Shown here: positions 5,389 through 6,289 of the stretch, one piece after another | Numbering within the stretch: the stretch's first letter is position 1 | Layout of the letters: the number at the start of each line of letters is the position of its first letter | Source: Verrucomicrobiota bacterium | GTDB taxonomy: Bacteria > Verrucomicrobiota > Verrucomicrobiia > Opitutales > UBA2995 | Assembly: GCA_027297085.1 (NCBI GenBank) | Contig: JAPUIL010000259.1 | Location: 1 to 6,289 of the forward strand | Reading direction: 5' to 3' | Length of the DNA: 6,289 bases | The notes under the pieces: generated by a model | What the model was told of the DNA's origin: nothing | What the model saw: only the letters and a program-made list of their open reading frames with translations | Databases searched by the model: none | Made by a program: the position numbers and the translations under genes

Positions 5389-6289
5389 TCATTTTCCTAA
5401 GACCACTTCCGTAATACGCTCGGCAGCCTTTCCGTCCCAAAATGGAGGTATCTTCCCTCGTTTTCCCTCGCCTACCAGAATCTTTTTGGCTTCCCTTCTG
5501 AGCTTTCCCATATCCCGTCCGACAAGGATATTCGTCCCCATGCTGACAGTCACTGGTCGTTCTGTGTTCTCACGCACGGTAAGACAAGGAATTCCTAAAT
5601 ATGTTGTCTCTTCCTGCACCCCTCCCGAATCCGTGACGATGAGCATCGCCTGCCGCTGAAGGGCCAGGAAGTCAAGATAGCTCAGAGGGTCAATCAGCAG
5701 AATATTCGACGTTTCGTGTTCTTGGGAAAGCGACTGCAAACGCTGGCGCGTGCGGGGATGGACGGGAAAGACAAGCGGCAAGTCCTGGCTAATATCTTGC
5801 AAAGCTTCCAGAATTTGCGCGAGCATTTTCGGATCATCAACATTAGACGGGCGGTGTAAGGTGACAAGGCCATAGCCTTGTAGTTGTAAACGGAGTTTCT
5901 CCACAATATCGGTCCCTGCAGCGACAGGCAGCAGGCGGACAAGCGTATCAATCATGACATTGCCGACATGATGAATTTTCTCCGGCGCGATGCCTTCACG
6001 CAGGAGGTTTGCATCACCATCGGCAGACGGGGTAAGGAGGATATCGCCTATTTGGTCAGTCAAAAGACGGTTGATTTCCTCTGGCATCGTTCTGTCAAAA
6101 GAACGAAGGCCCGCCTCAACGTGGCAAACAGGGATAAGAAGCTTACTACACACAAGAGCCGCAGCGACAGTCGAGTTCACATCGCCATAGACAAGGACAA
6201 GATCAGGCTTCTGTTCTAATACGACCGGCTCAAAGCGTCGCATAATATCCGCAGTCTGCTGGGCATGACTGCCAGAGCCAACTTCTAAA
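5389..6289 (-). CDS. wecB: UDP-N-acetylglucosamine 2-epimerase, non-hydrolysing (partial, 5' end beyond window)
   Basis: This cytoplasmic enzyme of the GT-B-like epimerase fold interconverts UDP-GlcNAc and UDP-ManNAc, a precursor for surface polysaccharides. The reading frame stays open to the right edge: 15 codons precede the ATG at 6243 (reading LEVGSGSHAQQTADI), so that ATG is internal. About 300 residues are visible and roughly 60 N-terminal residues are missing, judged against E. coli WecB. Counting from the 6243 Met, family motifs are VYGDVNST (Asp21), HVEAGLRS (Glu43), MPEEINR (53-59), TLHRPSNVDD (His130), FPVHPRTR, and the signature DSGGVQEE followed by GIPCLTVRENTERP. Asp21, Glu43 and His130 match the E. 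coli residues recalled as D95, E117 and H213. The LRSFDRTMPEE form is the WecB type, not the NRCFDQRVPEE form I associate with FnlC/Cap5G. It is the most upstream gene visible, 106 bp before the hydroxylase gene. Confidence 0.95.
   Translation of the reverse strand, partial: LEVGSGSHAQQTADIMRRFEPVVLEQKPDLVLVYGDVNSTVAAALVCSKLLIPVCHVEAGLRSFDRTMPEEINRLLTDQIGDILLTPSADGDANLLREGIAPEKIHHVGNVMIDTLVRLLPVAAGTDIVEKLRLQLQGYGLVTLHRPSNVDDPKMLAQILEALQDISQDLPLVFPVHPRTRQRLQSLSQEHETSNILLIDPLSYLDFLALQRQAMLIVTDSGGVQEETTYLGIPCLTVRENTERPVTVSMGTNILVGRDMGKLRREAKKILVGEGKRGKIPPFWDGKAAERITEVVLGK

Noticed and set aside
5389..6243. wecB as a complete 284-aa gene starting at the ATG at 6243
   Set aside because: Fifteen further in-frame codons up to the window edge match the WecB N-terminal region, so this Met is internal.
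1..6289. Mobile element, CRISPR array, tRNA or rRNA
   Set aside because: No transposase or integrase motif, terminal inverted repeats, spaced repeats or RNA cloverleaf signature was seen; the only clear repeat is the 24-bp tandem pair.

Overview
The window is about 6.3 kb of a single-direction polysaccharide biosynthesis locus, with every credible gene on the minus strand. Transcription order therefore runs from high to low coordinates. The families point to a bacterium making an undecaprenyl-phosphate-linked exopolysaccharide, capsule or O-antigen, probably Gram-negative. Base composition is moderate (judged by eye as roughly half G+C), and I cannot name the taxon from sequence alone.

Layout in transcription order: (1) wecB, a UDP-GlcNAc 2-epimerase whose first ~60 residues lie beyond the right edge (5389-6289); (2) an aspartyl/asparaginyl beta-hydroxylase family protein (4623-5282); (3) a 29-codon ORF that starts in an ATGA overlap with the hydroxylase stop and ends just after a CxxC zinc-ribbon half, probably the stump of a broken gene (4537-4626); (4) a 134-bp gap with no recognisable gene; (5) a heparinase II/III family protein of 649 aa with a perfect in-frame 24-bp tandem duplication near its N-terminus (2453-4402); (6) a WbuB-like GT4 glycosyltransferase (1199-2434); (7) a short PglC-like initiating sugar-phosphate transferase that overlaps the glycosyltransferase by 17 nt (607-1215); (8) a RimJ/RimL-type GNAT acetyltransferase (41-589). 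The last 40 bases hold an AT-rich tract and possibly the start of a further gene.

Inferred working model: WecB supplies UDP-ManNAc; the PglC-like enzyme loads the first sugar phosphate onto undecaprenyl phosphate on the inner leaflet; the GT4 enzyme adds a further sugar; the GNAT protein may acetylate an amino-sugar precursor; the heparinase-fold protein may trim or edit polymer. The hydroxylase is the least explained partner. Flippase, polymerase and other nucleotide-sugar genes must lie outside the window.

The individual families are known. The parts most worth a second look are the hydroxylase and its coupled zinc-ribbon stump, the signal-less heparinase-fold protein within a biosynthetic operon, and the recent-looking 24-bp duplication. 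I see no RNA gene, CRISPR array, insertion sequence or convincing intrinsic terminator.
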